Positions 41,857-50,795 of a stretch of 64,000 bases of DNA are shown here, one piece after another. This stretch comes from JBGPTF01 sp041490445 (GTDB lineage: Bacteria; Acidobacteriota; Terriglobia; Acidiferrales; UBA7541). The first letter of the stretch is position 1, and each line of letters begins with the position of its first letter. The notes beneath the pieces are model-generated. The model was given only the letters and a program-made list of their open reading frames with translations. It was not told the DNA's origin and made no database searches. The stretch covers positions 1 to 64,000 of the forward strand of contig JBGPTF010000002.1 in the NCBI GenBank assembly GCA_041490445.1. Reading direction: 5' to 3'. The position numbers were made by a program, and so were the translations under genes.

Positions 41857-42690
41857 ATGAAGTACGTGACTATGCTGCTTGTATTCCTGGCGGCCATCCT
41901 GGTGCTTGGCACCGGCACGGCTCAGGCTACGGACATCTCAGGCCTGATTACAACCACGATGACGATCTTCGACGATAGTAAGCTCACGGGCGATGTGACC
42001 TGCACAGTGGTGGGTGCCCCGTGTATCAAGTTCGGCGCGGCCGACATCGAATTGCATTTGAACGGCTTCACGATCACGGGGAGAGGTTCGCGGGACTCTT
42101 GCACGCTTGTGTCCGGAGAACATGGTATAGATACGAATGGTCAAAACCACGCGTCCATCGAGGGCCCGGGGATTGTCAGGAGATTCAAAGACAACGGCAT
42201 CGTGGTGAGCGGCAACGATTCAGCAGTGCAGGAGGTGGTCGTAGCGAGCAGTTGCACAGTGGGTATTGACGTGCTGGGCAGCCAAAACAAGATCGAAGAG
42301 AATTCCGTCGTCAGGTCTCCTCTGCATGGCTTTGACGCCATAGTTGTCGGCGGCTCGGGGGGACACCGCATTCTGAGAAACGAGGTTGTAGGAGCGGTCG
42401 GGGTCGGAGTCGTGGTGGCTACTGGTTCAAACAACAATCTGATTGAGGGGAACAGCGCTTCGGCGTCTACCGATATAGGGATATTCATCGTAGGTGGTTC
42501 GACGGGCAACACGATTCGTGACAACCAAGCTCTCGGAAACTTCGGCAGCATCAGCAACTTGGACGTCCGTGACGACAATACCCTCGGATCCAACACGTAC
42601 AAGGGCAATCTCTGCGAGGTGTCCTTTGGGGGCGTGCCCGCGAACGTTTGCAACCCTGTGGCGCGCGCGGGGCACCAGAACCCTAAGTAG
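41857..42690 (+). CDS. Secreted right-handed beta-helix protein
   Basis: 277 residues with GAGGAGG and a signal peptide (MKYVTMLLVFLAAILVLGTGTAQA). From about 60 to 245 there are 22-residue-spaced beta-helix coils (HGIDTNGQNHASIEGPG, NGIVVSGNDSAVQEVVV, VGVVVATGSNNNLIEGN, IGIFIVGGSTGNTIRDN), the NosD/PbH1 parallel beta-helix pattern. Three Cys are present in the N-terminal half. Function is probably polysaccharide binding or a surface role. It is a single gene with a repeat island before it. Confidence 0.78.
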   Translation: MKYVTMLLVFLAAILVLGTGTAQATDISGLITTTMTIFDDSKLTGDVTCTVVGAPCIKFGAADIELHLNGFTITGRGSRDSCTLVSGEHGIDTNGQNHASIEGPGIVRRFKDNGIVVSGNDSAVQEVVVASSCTVGIDVLGSQNKIEENSVVRSPLHGFDAIVVGGSGGHRILRNEVVGAVGVGVVVATGSNNNLIEGNSASASTDIGIFIVGGSTGNTIRDNQALGNFGSISNLDVRDDNTLGSNTYKGNLCEVSFGGVPANVCNPVARAGHQNPK

Positions 42691-42815
42691 GGGCGTGTAA
42701 GCGCAAGGCGCCAGCGCCTGAATTCGAGGAATTTATTGGTCGGTTTCCAGCGCCTGACAACCTGCCCTGCTGAGAACTGACTGCTGCGGTGCACGGGTGA
42801 ATGGAGGATTACGTC

Positions 42816-43229
42816 TTATGACTCTTCACTCGCGGCGAGGTCGAACGCTTCACGCAAAAAGGGAATGATCGTGCGTAGGTCCTCGGCGGTCCGGACAAGG
42901 ACAACGTGTGAGACGCGGTTGCCGCTTGGCCCGATTTTGATGAAGTACGGTGCGCTGGCCTTGCGACCGAGGTGAATCACCACGCGCAGCGCATCCCGCA
43001 TTACCGTCAGGTCCGCAAAGATGCGCGTCGTCCGGAAAAGCGCGTACCGGTTACGTGTGACAACCTCCACGTCGCCAAAGCCCCTTACGGTGGTCTCGAG
43101 TTTCCGGTAGAGATGGGTAAGTGCCGGTGGCCTACTTTTGAGCAAGGTAGCAGCGCTGCCGACCCCGCACGCGTGACGTTGATTCACCTGACGAAAGGTC
43201 CGATCACACCGCGGACATGCCCAACTCAT
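42816..43229 (-). CDS. DUF5655-like protein with N-terminal zinc finger
   Basis: 137 residues from MSWACPRCDRTFRQVNQRHACG. The CPRC...H.C start is a zinc finger. The remainder (LYRKLETTVRGFGDVEVVTRNRYALFRTTRIFADL, then VIHLGRKASAPYFIKI and HVVLVRTAEDL) is the DUF5655 domain, about 100 residues. It is a small cytoplasmic protein of unknown role. Longer upstream Met codons exist but lie outside the domain. Confidence 0.78.
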   Translation of the reverse strand: MSWACPRCDRTFRQVNQRHACGVGSAATLLKSRPPALTHLYRKLETTVRGFGDVEVVTRNRYALFRTTRIFADLTVMRDALRVVIHLGRKASAPYFIKIGPSGNRVSHVVLVRTAEDLRTIIPFLREAFDLAASEES

Positions 43230-43419
43230 AAAGTTTTTTAATACACCGCGAACGCACATCTGTCAAGGTTCGGCCTTCACAGGTGCAGTCTGACAGGCGC
43301 GCTGTTGACAGCGGTGTCCCGACACGCCCCGGCCTGGCTACATCGTTCGCGGGGTGCAAAGTACCCCTTCGTAGGCCTGGTGACCCTCCAGGTAAGTCAT
43401 GCAGTCCTGCCGAAAGCTC

Positions 43420-43860
43420 ACGAAACGTCCGGGACGCAGAAAACGCGCCGCGCAAGGCCGTCGGGACCCGCCGCGGCGGGCGGAAGCCCGATTGATTTTG
43501 CGCCGTTGATGTCGGAGCTGAAGCTCCGACCCCCTGGCAGGCTGCGGAAAAAAGGGCCGAGGGCGGTGGGTGCAAGGGTATTGAAGGAGGGGTCCTTCAT
43601 GTCACGACAAGAGCCGGGACATTCAGGATGATGGCGGTAGGTTGGAGGCGCGCGGTAGAGGCCGCATTGGCGGCACGGCTAGACACAGCCAGGAGTGGCT
43701 GTGCTACAGGCTGCGCTCGGGTCCGGTGTCGGGACTCCGGAGGAGTCCACCGGACTCCAAAAACCGGGGACAATTGTTCGCCCCGACCCCCTCCAGACTG
43801 CGGAAAAGAGGGCCGAGGGCGGTTCTCGAACCGCCCCTACGGAAGGATTTGAGGAGCGGC
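43420..43860 (+). repeat. Repeat island of hairpin modules
   Basis: It holds a nested-stem remnant (43425-43490), GTCGGAGCTGAAGCTCCGAC (43511-43530), the GGAGGGGTCCTTCATGTCAC hairpin (43586-43632), the CACAGCCA/TGGCTGTG module (43669-43710) and GGGCGGTTCTCGAACCGCCC (43818-43838). 43710-43800 also contains inverted GACTCC/GGAGTC repeats. No gene is supported in 43230-43978. Confidence 0.8.
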
Positions 43861-43978
43861 GAGCGTCCGTCCGAAGCATGACCTTGACTTTGCAGGCGGC
43901 GAGGAAGAGATTTACGCCCTGGCGTAGACGTGGGCGCGCGTTTCCAAGACATTCCATCTCAATCCTGAGGAGGATTAC

Positions 43979-44746
43979 ATGGTAAGACGGATCGTTGTTT
44001 CTGTTGTGGCGCTTGTCGCACTGCTGCTGGTGAGCATGCCAGCCTGGGCGCAGGGCAATCCCAATGCGCAACCGATTTTCACCTACGTGTCGCTGTGGGG
44101 CGTTCCGCGGGCGCAGTGGGGTGACATGGCGAAGGTCGACGCCGAAGTTAAGGCCGCCGTACTCGACCCGCTCGTTGCCAATGGGACGCTGCTCGGCCAC
44201 GGGGCGTTCGTGAACTTGGTGCACTCCGATGGCGGGTACACGCACGGCGAGTGGTTCCAGGCGACCTCGATTGCAGGCTTGCTGAAGACGAATGAAACGC
44301 TCAGTACGCAGCCGTTTGCGACCGCGCCGGTGCGGGCTGCGTCCAAGCACCTGGACTACTTGATGATCTCGACCATCCACGGGTCCCGCGCCGTTACCAA
44401 CTCGACCGGCTACCTCCGGGTCATCAGCGCGCAGATCCAGTCGGGGAAGATGGACGATTTCCTAGAGGCGTACCGCCGTTACATCGTGCCGGTATACGAA
44501 AAGTTGCTGGCCGAGGGAACCATCGTCAACTACCAGCTCGATACGGAATACAACATTGAAAACGCTCCGGGGCGTATCTTCAGCGTCGTGGATACGCGCG
44601 ACGCGGAAGGGATGGACAAGGTGCGTGCCGCCGTGGGCGAGGTCTTCGAGAAGAACCCGGCCGCAGCCGAGGCGCTTGGTTCTGCCTCGGTGCCGAACTC
44701 GCGCAACGATCTGCTAGCCCGCATCACGACGATGACGCACAGGTAA
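43979..44746 (+). CDS. Secreted protein of unknown function
   Basis: 255 residues with GAGGAGG and a signal peptide (MVRRIVVSVVALVALLLVSMPAWAQG). The mature part has a two-fold look: FTYVSLWGVPRAQWGDMAKVDAEV with GEWFQATSIAGLL, then YLRVISAQIQSGKMDDFLEAYRRYIVPVYEKL with FSVVDTRDAEGMDKV. This is suggestive of a ferredoxin-like (NIPSNAP/dimeric alpha-beta barrel) fold in two copies. No Cys and no anchor. It probably folds in the periplasm. Confidence 0.72.
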   Translation: MVRRIVVSVVALVALLLVSMPAWAQGNPNAQPIFTYVSLWGVPRAQWGDMAKVDAEVKAAVLDPLVANGTLLGHGAFVNLVHSDGGYTHGEWFQATSIAGLLKTNETLSTQPFATAPVRAASKHLDYLMISTIHGSRAVTNSTGYLRVISAQIQSGKMDDFLEAYRRYIVPVYEKLLAEGTIVNYQLDTEYNIENAPGRIFSVVDTRDAEGMDKVRAAVGEVFEKNPAAAEALGSASVPNSRNDLLARITTMTHR

Positions 44747-44768
44747 CTTTCGGATCTGTGACTTCATC

Positions 44769-44801
44769 CTTCGGGCGTCTCGAAACAGGGGACGCCCGAA
44801 G
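44769..44801 (+). terminator. Strong hairpin after the secreted protein gene, without U run
   Basis: CTTCGGGCGTC / GACGCCCGAAG is a perfect 11-base stem with an 11-base loop. It lies 22 bases after the stop, but no T-rich run follows, so it may be a transcript-end stabiliser or another repeat rather than an intrinsic terminator. Confidence 0.5.
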
Positions 44802-44822
44802 AACCATCAGCACGGCAAGGCC

Positions 44823-44965
44823 GCGTTGGCAGCACAGCTAGACACAGCCAGGAGTGGCTGTGCTACGGGCTGCGCTCACCACAGGTGGTTCGGCTGCGCA
44901 CACCACAAGAACCGTGCCCTGACGAGGAACGAGGGCGCGGCTGAAGCCGGCCCCTACAAAGGGGA
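44823..44965 (+). repeat. Repeat island: two GTAG-type hairpins
   Basis: CACAGCCA/TGGCTGTG closing GCTAC (44838-44866), then GGGCGCGGCTGAAGCCGGCC with CCTACAAAGG (44933-44962). The second is the intergenic relative of the sequence inside the portal gene at 10571. Confidence 0.75.
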
Positions 44966-45043
44966 ACAACGCAGAGGAGACAAAAGGGGTGTAGAATGCG
45001 GGCGCTTTCGAAGTCATGAAAGAGTTCCGTGAGAGGAGATGAC

Positions 45044-45508
45044 ATGAAAACAAGGACGATCTCATTGACGCTGGCGGCACTGTTCGCTGCCGTCATGGTG
45101 TGCTTCGCCGCCGACGTGCAAATGGGCACCTGGAAGCTGAACGAAACCAAGTCCAAGCTCGGCCCCGGAATGGCAAAAAATACCACCGTCGTTTACGCGG
45201 CCGCGGGCGACAGCGTGAAAATCACCGTGGACGGCGTTGACCCCAACGGCAAGCCCGTGCATAACGAATGGACGGGCAAGTTCGACGGCAAAGAGTACCC
45301 CGTGACCGGCGATCCGGCGTCGGACGCGCGGGTGTATAAGCGGGTCAACGCTCACACGCTGGCGCTGACTGTCAAGAAGGGCGGCAAGGTTGTCTTTACC
45401 ATTCGCATCGTCGTCTCGGCCGACGGTAAGACCCGCACCGTCACCACTAGCGGAACGGATGCCAAGGGCAAGAAGATCAGCAGCACCGCTGTTTACGACA
45501 AAGAGTAG
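45044..45508 (+). CDS. Secreted small beta protein
   Basis: 154 residues with AGAGGAG and a signal peptide (MKTRTISLTLAALFAAVMVCFAADVQ). The mature 130 residues are beta-rich and Lys/Thr-rich (GTWKLNETKSKLGPGMAKNTTVVYAAAGDSVKITVDGVD, then TLALTVKKGGKVVFTIRIVVSADGKTRTVTT). It looks like a lipocalin-like beta barrel of the kind common as secreted hypotheticals in Acidobacteriota. Its own terminator follows, so it is monocistronic. Confidence 0.75.
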   Translation: MKTRTISLTLAALFAAVMVCFAADVQMGTWKLNETKSKLGPGMAKNTTVVYAAAGDSVKITVDGVDPNGKPVHNEWTGKFDGKEYPVTGDPASDARVYKRVNAHTLALTVKKGGKVVFTIRIVVSADGKTRTVTTSGTDAKGKKISSTAVYDKE

Positions 45509-45531
45509 CCGCTAGAGTTGCAGAGTTCCGG

Positions 45532-45562
45532 GGGCCGCGGATTCCTGCGGCCCTTTTTCTTT
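45532..45562 (+). terminator. Rho-independent terminator
   Basis: GGGCCGC (45532-45538) pairs with GCGGCCC (45547-45553), followed by TTTTTCTTT. It lies 24 bases after the secreted-protein stop. Confidence 0.82.
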
Positions 45563-45755
45563 GAAGTGACGATGGCTGCTTCATCCTCAAATCGAGCTAT
45601 CGTTAAGGAATTCCTACGTTAGACAGCGTCTCCCTGCAACGATCCAAACGGCCAACGGGGCGAAGACCATTGACGATTCCAAAAGCGAATCCTATTGCCA
45701 CCATTCTCGCCGTGCGGTCATGCCTCGCGCTGTTCCCCTTCGGGCGCTCGCGCAG

Positions 45756-46532
45756 CTAGCCGGGAGGATTGGGCCCCGCCAGGAATCCGCCATCGAGAAC
45801 CAAGGATTGGCCCGTCATGAAAGAAGCCCGGTCCGAGCACATCCACAGGACGGCTTCCGCGACTTCTATCGGCTTTCCAAAACGGCCGATGGGATGGAGA
45901 CCGAGCGCGTACTTCCTGAACTCCGGCTCGCCGAAGAGACGCTCACTCATGGGCGTTTCGATCACTGCAGGACACACGGCGTTTACACGAATGCCACTTC
46001 GCGCGTTTTCGAGCGCGGCGGCCTTCGTCAGGCCCATCACGCCGTGCTTGCTCGCGCAATACGTGGCTGCCCCAGCGGAGCCCATCAGGCCTGCGATGGA
46101 GGCCATGTTGACGATGGCTCCGCCATCGCCCTGCTTGAGCATCTGCTGAATTTCGTGCTTCAGGCAAAGCCAGGTGCCTTTGAGATTGATGTCGATGGTG
46201 CGGTCCCAGTCTTCTTCGGATTGTTCGGTGATGGGGATCCAGCTTCCCTCGATCCCGGCATTATTGAACGCGACATCCAAGCGGCCAAACTTCTCGACCG
46301 TTTTCTGGACGAGCGCATGGACATCGGCGGCTTGCGATACGTCGGTCTTCACGAACAGGCCATCGCCGCCGGCAGCGCGGACCAGGTCGATGGTTTCCTT
46401 TCCTTCCACTTCGCGCCGCCCAGCGACCACCACCTTGGCTCCCGCCTTCGCAAAAAGCACGGCGGTATCACGGCCAATCCCCGACGTGCCGCCCGTCACA
46501 ATCCCAACCTTGCCGTGCAATTCCGTCGTCAT
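45756..46532 (-). CDS. SDR-family oxidoreductase
   Basis: 258 residues from MTTELHGKVGIVTGGTSGIGRDTAVLFAKAG. It has the NAD(P) motif TGGTSGIG, the NNAG motif in DVAFNNAGIEGSW, the catalytic Ser in VNMASIAG and YCASK (Tyr and Lys), and the C-terminal QSLVLDGGFLAG. It is a complete classical short-chain dehydrogenase; Arg/Glu in the cofactor region (VVAGRREVEGKETI) favours NADP. The substrate cannot be read off. The 84 bases to an upstream Met have no domain content, so the shorter start is chosen. Confidence 0.92.
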   Translation of the reverse strand: MTTELHGKVGIVTGGTSGIGRDTAVLFAKAGAKVVVAGRREVEGKETIDLVRAAGGDGLFVKTDVSQAADVHALVQKTVEKFGRLDVAFNNAGIEGSWIPITEQSEEDWDRTIDINLKGTWLCLKHEIQQMLKQGDGGAIVNMASIAGLMGSAGAATYCASKHGVMGLTKAAALENARSGIRVNAVCPAVIETPMSERLFGEPEFRKYALGLHPIGRFGKPIEVAEAVLWMCSDRASFMTGQSLVLDGGFLAGPNPPG

Positions 46533-46649
46533 GATTTCTCCTCGAATCGGCCACAGTTGAATCAGTCTTTGAAAATGGAAGGGCAGAGTGTAGGCCCTGT
46601 GCGAAGCTGGCGTCAAATAGGCATGGGAAAGTCAGGCGAGGAATAAATG

Positions 46650-46702
46650 GTGGCGCGTCCCGCAAAAACATCCGGGACGCAGAAAGCGCGCCCGGAGGGG
46701 CT
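46650..46702 (+). repeat. Nested-stem repeat overlapping the tRNA-Arg 3' end
   Basis: GGCGCG-TCCCG...CGGGA-CGCAGAAAG-CGCGCC. It matches 40955-41007 over 53 bases with about six differences, among them a compensatory change in the inner stem (TCCCG/CGGGA against CCCCG/CGGGG). The last 16 bases are the 3' end of the tRNA gene on the other strand. Confidence 0.8.
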
Positions 46703-46760
46703 CGAACCCCCGACCCTCTGCTTCGAAGGCAGATGCTCTATCCAACTGAGCTACGGGCGC
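46687..46760 (-). tRNA. tRNA-Arg (anticodon UCG)
   Basis: Acceptor arms GCGCCCG/CGGGCGC, D-arm segment AGCTCAGTTGGATAGAGC, anticodon stem TCTGC/GCAGA with loop CTTCGAA (anticodon TCG, reads CGA), T-arm GGGGG TTCGAGC CCCTC and discriminator G. CCA is not encoded. The 3' trailer continues into the repeat hairpin at 46650-46686, which forms an 8-base stem GCGTCCCG/CGGGACGC. Confidence 0.93.
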
Positions 46761-46933
46761 GCGGCATGGAACTTGTTCAGTTTACGGCGCTCGCCGTATT
46801 CTGCGCAACGGGCAAGTGGGGCGCTTCTTTCTGACTGTGCCCAATCTTGTTCCCACCTAAGTGGGAGGACGGCTCAAATTTACCTGGCTCGGACTCAGAG
46901 CGCGACAGGGCATTGAGCACCGAACCGATACGA

Positions 46934-47683
46934 TCATGTTTTGCGGCCCCCAATCCACATCATGGTTGTCCATTCACCTTCCGTGTCGATCACTTCCAAC
47001 CCCAGCGATTCGCATTTTGCAACTGCTTCCGGGGGCCGGACCGAACGCCCCTGCCATGTGTCAAGATAGCGCAAGCGCACAAACGGAATTCGCGTCAGCT
47101 TGGCTTTCAGGAGCCGCGGGTTTTGCGATATTCCCGCTTCGACTACCAAGCGGCCCAGGGCCAGCGTGCACAATCCTTTCATATGCAGACGGAAAATCCC
47201 GCCGGGGCGCAGAACGCGAGCGGTCTCCGAGAAATAATTGAGAATTGCTTCCTTGTCCGGCACATGCTGGAAAACGGCGAAGGAGAAAACGAAATCCACG
47301 CTGCCGCTGGCGATCCCCGTGAGATCGCCACCGGACACAGCCTGAAACGTTGAGCGCGGGATTCCGTAGGCGGACGCTTTGCGAATCATTTCGGGGGAAA
47401 CGTCGACGCCGATATACTGTCCAAAATCCTCGGCCATCCATCGCGCAATCCGCCCGATCCCACAGCCGATCTCGAGGGCCGTCTTGAGGTGCGGGTCGAA
47501 CTGCATCTTTTTCACGAAGGGAGTGACGAAGCGCTGGTAGTCGTCGCGTCCTGAGGCGAAGAACGCACCTTCTTCGTTGGCGATGTGGGGCCAGTTTATG
47601 TAGCCGCGCGCATTCTCGCGCGCCCGGAGGTCCCAGTCGCGGCGAATGGCCTCTAGCCAGGAGCTTTGAGGTTGGCGAGCCAC
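46934..47683 (-). CDS. SAM-dependent methyltransferase (class I)
   Basis: 249 residues. Motif I is ALEIGCGIGRIARWMAED (about 68-85), then GVDVSPEMIRKA, the DFVFSFAVFQHVPDKEAILNYF block and VLRPGGIFRLHMKG. An N-terminal helical cap (SWLEAIRRDWDLRARENARGYINW) and a C-terminal strand (EVIDTEGEWTTMMWIGGRKT) complete it. It has no Cys and no membrane part. It methylates a small molecule or lipid; the target is unknown. Confidence 0.88.
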   Translation of the reverse strand: MARQPQSSWLEAIRRDWDLRARENARGYINWPHIANEEGAFFASGRDDYQRFVTPFVKKMQFDPHLKTALEIGCGIGRIARWMAEDFGQYIGVDVSPEMIRKASAYGIPRSTFQAVSGGDLTGIASGSVDFVFSFAVFQHVPDKEAILNYFSETARVLRPGGIFRLHMKGLCTLALGRLVVEAGISQNPRLLKAKLTRIPFVRLRYLDTWQGRSVRPPEAVAKCESLGLEVIDTEGEWTTMMWIGGRKT

Positions 47684-48052
47684 AATTTTCCCCTAAGAAT
47701 ACCCCCATTTAGCGGTCGATCGTTCTCGTGATCGAGGGCAAAACATGGTCGATGGGATAACAGGCGGGAACAGACGTTATCACTAGCTATCTTGAAATTT
47801 CAATGGTTGAGCTGTTTTGGTTGAGCACCGGCCTGCCCGGGGGTACCCAGCCGTGCCATCGGCTTGCAGTTTATTGCCGAAGTGCCGGCACAGCGCCTGA
47901 TTTGAAGGAACGCCGGAAAAGATTCCGCACATTTATCGTAAATCCTATGTTGGCGCTGACTAAGGCCCAGAAAAGCCATACGGCGGCAATGGTTGGACCG
48001 ACAGATGAACGGGAACCAGCGAGGGAGAGGATATACTGGGGCGCGATACGCG
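47684..48052 (+). other. Divergent intergenic region
   Basis: About 370 bases between the methyltransferase and the permease genes. It has a GTTATCACTAGCTATCTTGA segment, A+T-rich relative to its surroundings, which may hold a promoter for the permease pair. No repeat module and no gene is supported. Confidence 0.4.
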
Positions 48053-49267
48053 ATGCATTACCGGGATACAGTTCGGCTTGCGCTCGGCGCGCTCACTTCG
48101 CACAAGATGCGCACCGTTCTTACTCTGCTTGGCCTCGTGATCGGCGTGACTTCCCTGATCCTGGTGATGACCCTGATTCAGGGCGCGGACGAGTACGTCA
48201 AAACGAAGATCGCCAACCTCGGCACGGATATTTTTCAGGTATCGAAAATCCCGCTCGCCAGCGCCAACTTCGAAGCGATCCTGAGGGCCCGAAAGCATCC
48301 TGACCTGACGGTGGAGGATTGGCACGCCGTGCAAGAGGGTTGCCGCGCGTGCCAGGAAGTTGGCGCCGTTGTTTCGACGATAGGACACGTGCGCACGGAG
48401 GTGCAGAGCCTGTCCGACGTGTCGTTGCGGGGCGAATCGGCGAACATGGGGGCGGTCAGCACGCTCGATATCGCTTCGGGGCGGTTCTTCATGCCGGGCG
48501 AGGAGCGCGAAGCCGCCCCGGTCGTCGTGCTGGGCGCGGAAGTGGCGGAGCGGCTGTTCGAAGCGCGCAATCCGCTAGGGGAAACGGTTCGCATCGAAGG
48601 GGCTGAATTCACCGTCATCGGCGTCGCCGATAAGATTGGCTCCGTTCTCGGTCAAGACCAGGACATGTTTGCCATCATCGTGCTGCCTGCGTTTGAAAAG
48701 CTGTTCGGGACCCGGAACAGCCTGAACTTCCAAATCAAGGCGAGCCAACGGATGGAGCCGGCGGCAGACGAAGTGCGCGCGATCCTGCGCGCGCGCCGCC
48801 ATCGGGGTCCCAGCACGGATGATGATTTCTTCATCGTGACAGCCGAAAGCTACATGAGCCTGTGGCGGGACATCAGCTCGGTTTTCTTCCTGGTGTTCGT
48901 GCTGATCTCGCTGGTGTCTTCGATCGTGGGCGGGATCGTGATCATGAACATTACGCTCGTCAGCGTAACCGAACGCATCCGGGAAATCGGATTGCGGCGG
49001 TCGGTGGGAGCGACCCGACGCGACATCGCCCTGCAGTTCCTCACCGAAGTGCTGGCACAGTGCGTCCTCGGCGGCCTGGCGGGCGTGGCGCTGGGGTTCG
49101 CCTTCGCGCTGCTGCTGAAGGAACTAACGCCATTTCCCGCGGCGGTGCGTCTGTGGGTCGCGGCGGTGGGCCTGGTGCTCGCGTCGGTGATCGCGGTCAT
49201 TTTCGGAGTCTATCCGGCCATCAAGGCCGCGCGGCTGGACCCGGTGGTCGCGCTCCGGTCCGAATGA
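48053..49267 (+). CDS. MacB/FtsX-type ABC transporter permease, first of a pair
   Basis: 404 residues from MHYRDTVRLALGALTSHKMRTVLTLLGLVIGVTSLILVMTL, the standard first helix of MacB-like permeases. A large periplasmic domain (about 42-270) precedes three C-terminal FtsX helices (FFLVFVLISLVSSIVGGIVIMNITLVSVTERIREIGLRRSVGAT, then two more). The REIGLRRSVGAT helix is the coupling segment that contacts an ATPase. An in-frame upstream start (47993) is possible. The two permeases differ in sequence, so the pair probably forms a heterodimer. Confidence 0.9.
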   Translation: MHYRDTVRLALGALTSHKMRTVLTLLGLVIGVTSLILVMTLIQGADEYVKTKIANLGTDIFQVSKIPLASANFEAILRARKHPDLTVEDWHAVQEGCRACQEVGAVVSTIGHVRTEVQSLSDVSLRGESANMGAVSTLDIASGRFFMPGEEREAAPVVVLGAEVAERLFEARNPLGETVRIEGAEFTVIGVADKIGSVLGQDQDMFAIIVLPAFEKLFGTRNSLNFQIKASQRMEPAADEVRAILRARRHRGPSTDDDFFIVTAESYMSLWRDISSVFFLVFVLISLVSSIVGGIVIMNITLVSVTERIREIGLRRSVGATRRDIALQFLTEVLAQCVLGGLAGVALGFAFALLLKELTPFPAAVRLWVAAVGLVLASVIAVIFGVYPAIKAARLDPVVALRSE

Positions 49268-49317
49268 AGGGCGCCCTGAGTGCGGACGATCGCGGAGTGA
49301 GAGGAACGAAACCGTAG

Positions 49318-50580
49318 ATGATGACCCGAGCCGAACTCAGGGAAAGCTCGAGCCTGGCGCTTGCCAACATCACCAGCCAGAAGCTCCGGTCGTTTCTAAC
49401 GATGCTGGGGATCGTGATCGGAGTCGCGAGCGTGATCGGCGTATCGGCCATCATCAACGGGCTGAACCAGCACGTGACGGACAAGGTGCGGGAGATCGGC
49501 TCGCATTCTTTTTTTATCACCCGGTTCAAGGCGTTCACGTTTGATTTCGAGCGTTTGCCGGAAGAGATCCGCAAGCGTAAGCACTTCAGTCCCGAAGATG
49601 CGGCTGCCATCCGCGAGCAGAGTCCCAGCGTGGACAAGGCAACGCCGATCCTGACGCGCGCCATTTTTCTCGGCGGCGACAATGATGTGCGCTTTGCGAA
49701 CAACCTTGTGGAGGGAATCTTCCTTCGGGGAGGAGAACCGGACCTTGCCGATGTGCTTCCCGTCTACGCCGTGAAAGAAGGCCGTTTTCTGACGAATGAG
49801 GAGAACCTCCACGCCGAGAAGGTCTGCATACTGGGCAACGCGATCGCCGGCTCCCTGTTCGGGCCCATCGATCCGCTCGGACGAGAAGTGCGGCTCAACG
49901 GTCTTCCCTTCCGCGTGATCGGCGTGTTCGAACCTCAGCAGGGCCTGTTTGGCGGGCCGGGCGTGGACCAGTTTGTGATTATTCCCTATCGGACGTTTGC
50001 GAAGCTGTATCCGGAGATCGAGGAAGTCATTCTCGGAATCAGCGTGTCGGACGCCGCGCTGCTGCCGCGCGCTGAAGACGAAGTGGTCGAAGTGCTGAGG
50101 CGCCGGAGACACGTTGCCGTGGAAAAACCGAATGACTTTGAAGTAACCTCAGCGGACCTTTTGACTGACCTCTGGAAACAGCTTACCGGCGCGATCGCGA
50201 TCCTGACGTTCGTGATTGCCTCAATCGGGCTGCTGGTGGGCGGCATCGGCGTGATGAATATCATGCTGGTGAACGTTACCGAGCGCACGGCCGAGATTGG
50301 TGTTCGCAAGGCGGTGGGCGCACGGCGGCGGGACGTTCTGGCGCAGTTTTTGCTGGAGGCAGTCACTCTGACGAGCCTTGGGGGGCTGATCGGGATTCCT
50401 GTGGGAGTCCTGCTCAGTGTGGGGGTGGCGATGTTCTTCCCTTCCCTGCCGGCGCGCGTGTCGATTTTCTGGGTCTTGATCTCGGCGGTGATTTCCGTTG
50501 TAGTGGGGCTCTTTTTCGGATGGTATCCCGCCATGAAGGCTTCGAAGTTGCAACCGGTCCTCTGCCTTCGCCACGAATGA
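49318..50580 (+). CDS. MacB/FtsX-type ABC transporter permease, second of a pair
   Basis: 420 residues: LALANITSQKLRSFLTMLGIVIGVASVIGVSAIINGL, a periplasmic domain of about 240 residues, then the FtsX helices with GGIGVMNIMLVNVTERTAEIGVRKAVGARRRDVLAQF and FFGWYPAMKASKLQPVLCLRHE. It lies 51 bases after the first permease in one operon. MacB-type systems need an ATPase and usually a periplasmic adaptor; neither is present within this window on either side. Confidence 0.9.
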   Translation: MMTRAELRESSSLALANITSQKLRSFLTMLGIVIGVASVIGVSAIINGLNQHVTDKVREIGSHSFFITRFKAFTFDFERLPEEIRKRKHFSPEDAAAIREQSPSVDKATPILTRAIFLGGDNDVRFANNLVEGIFLRGGEPDLADVLPVYAVKEGRFLTNEENLHAEKVCILGNAIAGSLFGPIDPLGREVRLNGLPFRVIGVFEPQQGLFGGPGVDQFVIIPYRTFAKLYPEIEEVILGISVSDAALLPRAEDEVVEVLRRRRHVAVEKPNDFEVTSADLLTDLWKQLTGAIAILTFVIASIGLLVGGIGVMNIMLVNVTERTAEIGVRKAVGARRRDVLAQFLLEAVTLTSLGGLIGIPVGVLLSVGVAMFFPSLPARVSIFWVLISAVISVVVGLFFGWYPAMKASKLQPVLCLRHE

Positions 50581-50694
50581 TTCGCATCCATCATCAAGCA
50601 GAGGCAGGATTGCGCGCCGACGGGGACCGACGCAGAGGCGGGACAGAAAACAAGATGCCGGTGTGTTGTCCCGGAACATAGATGCCAACAGTAT

Positions 50695-50772
50695 TTTGGC
50701 TTCAGGGGCTTCCCGACAAAAAACGTCGGGACGCACAAAACGCGGAAGCCCGGCGCTACAAGACCGAGAGAA
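50695..50772 (+). repeat. Nested-stem repeat module with GCTACAA end
   Basis: CTTCCCGACAAAAAACGTCG followed by GGACGCACAAAACGCGGAAG and CCCGGCGCTACAAG. The nested stems are CCCGAC/GTCGGG and GGCTTCC/GGAAGCC. It lies between the permease operon and the Fe-S carrier gene. Confidence 0.75.
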
Positions 50773-50795
50773 GAACGGTTTTTTACGCAGCCTGT

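Noticed and set aside
40955..46702. 53-base direct repeats, one overlapping tRNA-Arg, read as att sites of a 5.7-kb island
   Set aside because: No integrase or mobility gene lies between them, and the repeat is one of a dispersed hairpin family, so the match is better explained by that family. It stays possible if an excised form is found.
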